A stretch of DNA of 7,746 nt from NCBI GenBank assembly GCA_913041325.1, contig CAJWHU010000070.1:1-7746 (forward strand), written 5' to 3'. The DNA is from an uncultured Fidelibacterota bacterium (GTDB lineage: Bacteria; Marinisomatota; Marinisomatia; Marinisomatales; UBA1611). Shown here one piece after another: positions 7,023-7,746 of the stretch. The notes beneath the pieces were generated by a model that was not told the DNA's origin, ran no database searches, and saw only the letters and a list, made by a program, of their open reading frames with translations. A program made the position numbers and the translations under genes. The first letter of the stretch is position 1. Every line of letters starts with the position of its first letter.

Positions 7023-7210
7023 AAGGTCTTAAACTTTTGTAAAACTTTGAAGAGGTATACAGATAATACGACGGTGAAAATCCCACCTAACATTGTCAAC
7101 AGCATATTTGTGCCACTGTTGCCTAATCCAACGTATGTGCTGTATGTAAAAAATCCACAAAGTATTATTGATAAAAACGTGATAATTGTATGTGTTATTT
7201 TTAATTCCAT
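7019..7210 (-). CDS. Small two-helix membrane protein of unknown function, oxidase operon
   Basis: I do not recognise this 63-residue protein. It has two hydrophobic segments (~7-27 and ~35-57) separated by a short polar loop (YVGLGNSGTN) and ends in a basic tail (KVLQKFKTL), giving a predicted hairpin with both ends in the cytoplasm. It contains one Cys (in helix 1) and no His/Met copper motif. It starts at ATG 4 bp after the subunit IV-like gene's stop and overlaps the next gene by ATGA. This tight packing on both sides is the main argument that it is real. By position it could be a small accessory subunit or assembly factor of the oxidase; that is inference. Confidence 0.65.
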   Translation of the reverse strand: MELKITHTIITFLSIILCGFFTYSTYVGLGNSGTNMLLTMLGGIFTVVLSVYLFKVLQKFKTL

Positions 7211-7214
7211 TTTT

Positions 7215-7520
7215 CTAATATGATGATGTTGCGTCAGTTACAGATATGAGGGGTAGGAACATGAGGATTAAAAATGAAATCGCAGTTGCTGCCAGTATCC
7301 AAATAATCATTTGACGTTCGGTCATCAGATGCATAAAGTAACCTAAAACCAAGCTTCCTTTTATAGTTGCTACGGTCATTGCAATGAAAAAAGCTTCAAT
7401 AAAGGAGACCTCCAAGTAACTTACTGCTACCGTTACAACAGTAAGGAATCCGAGCGCAATAAAGACGTTAATATATGTCTTTATGTGTTGTTCTATAGAG
7501 TGGTGAGAGTTATCTGCCAT
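7215..7520 (-). CDS. Cytochrome c oxidase subunit IV family protein
   Basis: The 101-residue protein has three membrane helices (~15-36, 41-65, 70-93) and the pattern of the bacterial subunit IV (CyoD/CtaF-like, COX4_pro) family: LTVVTVAVSYL in helix 1, ATIKGSLVLGYFMHL (51-65) with K54 and H64 in helix 2, then TERQMIIWIL leading helix 3. The family is a small non-catalytic subunit thought to stabilise or help assemble the oxidase. I chose ATG at 7520, which gives MADNSHHSIEQH and starts just after the subunit III stop (TGA-T-ATG). A longer frame from 7571 would overlap subunit III by about 50 bp and add an aromatic stretch unlike the family. No Shine-Dalgarno site is visible, so coupling to subunit III translation is likely. 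Confidence 0.88.
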   Translation of the reverse strand: MADNSHHSIEQHIKTYINVFIALGFLTVVTVAVSYLEVSFIEAFFIAMTVATIKGSLVLGYFMHLMTERQMIIWILAATAISFLILMFLPLISVTDATSSY

Positions 7521-7521
7521 A

Positions 7522-7746
7522 TCACAATAAATATAAAATTGGAAATAGAAAAATCCAGACCAAATCGACAAAATGCCAATAAAGTCCTGTAACCTCTATT
7601 CTGTTCGCGAGTAAATCTTTGTTTTCTTTCCACATAATATCGGCCTGCTTAGTCATATAAAAACTAAGCACCAATACCCCGCCTATAATGTGAAGTACAT
7701 GCAGCCCAGTTAATGTAAAGTATATTCCCATGAACGTGCTTGTAGA
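7522..7746 (-). CDS. coxC: Cytochrome c oxidase subunit III, C-terminal part (5' end beyond window)
   Basis: Only the last 74 codons are present; the frame is open to the window edge, so the Met at 7731 is internal. The visible part holds the last two membrane helices, with [17 protein letters not shown] and the C-terminal signature [18 protein letters not shown], both diagnostic of haem-copper oxidase subunit III. Subunit III binds lipids beside subunit I and supports proton uptake and turnover stability; it has no metal centre. The stop TGA is 1 bp before the subunit IV-like ATG. Subunit I (coxA) would be expected just upstream, outside the window. Confidence 0.95.
   Translation of the reverse strand, partial: STSTFMGIYFTLTGLHVLHIIGGVLVLSFYMTKQADIMWKENKDLLANRIEVTGLYWHFVDLVWIFLFPILYLL

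Noticed and set aside
7521..7571. Extended start for the subunit IV-like gene at 7571
   Set aside because: It would overlap the end of subunit III by about 50 bp and add an aromatic stretch absent from the family; ATG at 7520 fits family length and operon spacing.

Overview
The window is AT-rich bacterial DNA. It most resembles the FCB superphylum, and the best guess is a marine Marinimicrobia (SAR406)-type or Bacteroidota/Rhodothermota-like genome. Three things point there: a secreted metalloprotease ending in a YPNPFNP-type FlgD-like/T9SS sorting domain, a short histone H1 (Hc1)-like protein containing NKAAG, and an aa3-type oxidase cluster whose subunit II carries the CAQLCGLGH form of the CuA motif. 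The taxonomic call is inference; no rRNA or tRNA is present to test it.

Layout. Positions 1-2988 (+) hold the 3' part of a large secreted M12B-like (reprolysin-type) metalloprotease whose start lies outside the window. After a 92-bp gap that may carry a promoter comes a 58-residue Hc1-like DNA-binding protein (3081-3257), then a strong intrinsic terminator (3267-3300). Only 17 bp later starts typA/bipA (3318-5147), a ribosome-associated translational GTPase. A small cytosolic serine hydrolase of the phospholipase/carboxylesterase family (5206-5862) follows on the same strand, using a TTG start.

The right-hand part (5931-7746) is a convergent minus-strand cluster, read from right to left: the 3' end of cytochrome c oxidase subunit III, a subunit IV-like protein, two small unassigned membrane proteins (63 and 74 aa), and subunit II (coxB). 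Gaps are 1-4 bp or an ATGA overlap, so this is one operon whose promoter, and probably coxA, lie beyond the right edge. Together these genes encode parts of a haem-copper terminal oxidase that takes electrons through the CuA site of CoxB. The two small proteins are probably accessory or assembly factors.

No mobile element, CRISPR array, phage gene or RNA gene was seen. Most of the content is conventional. The points most worth a second look are the two unassigned small membrane proteins inside the oxidase operon (one with a C-S-T-C motif at the predicted export site), the acidic Trp/Gly/Asp repeat tail of CoxB, the strong terminator immediately before typA, and a metalloprotease in which a jelly-roll domain seems to be nested inside an Ig-like domain.
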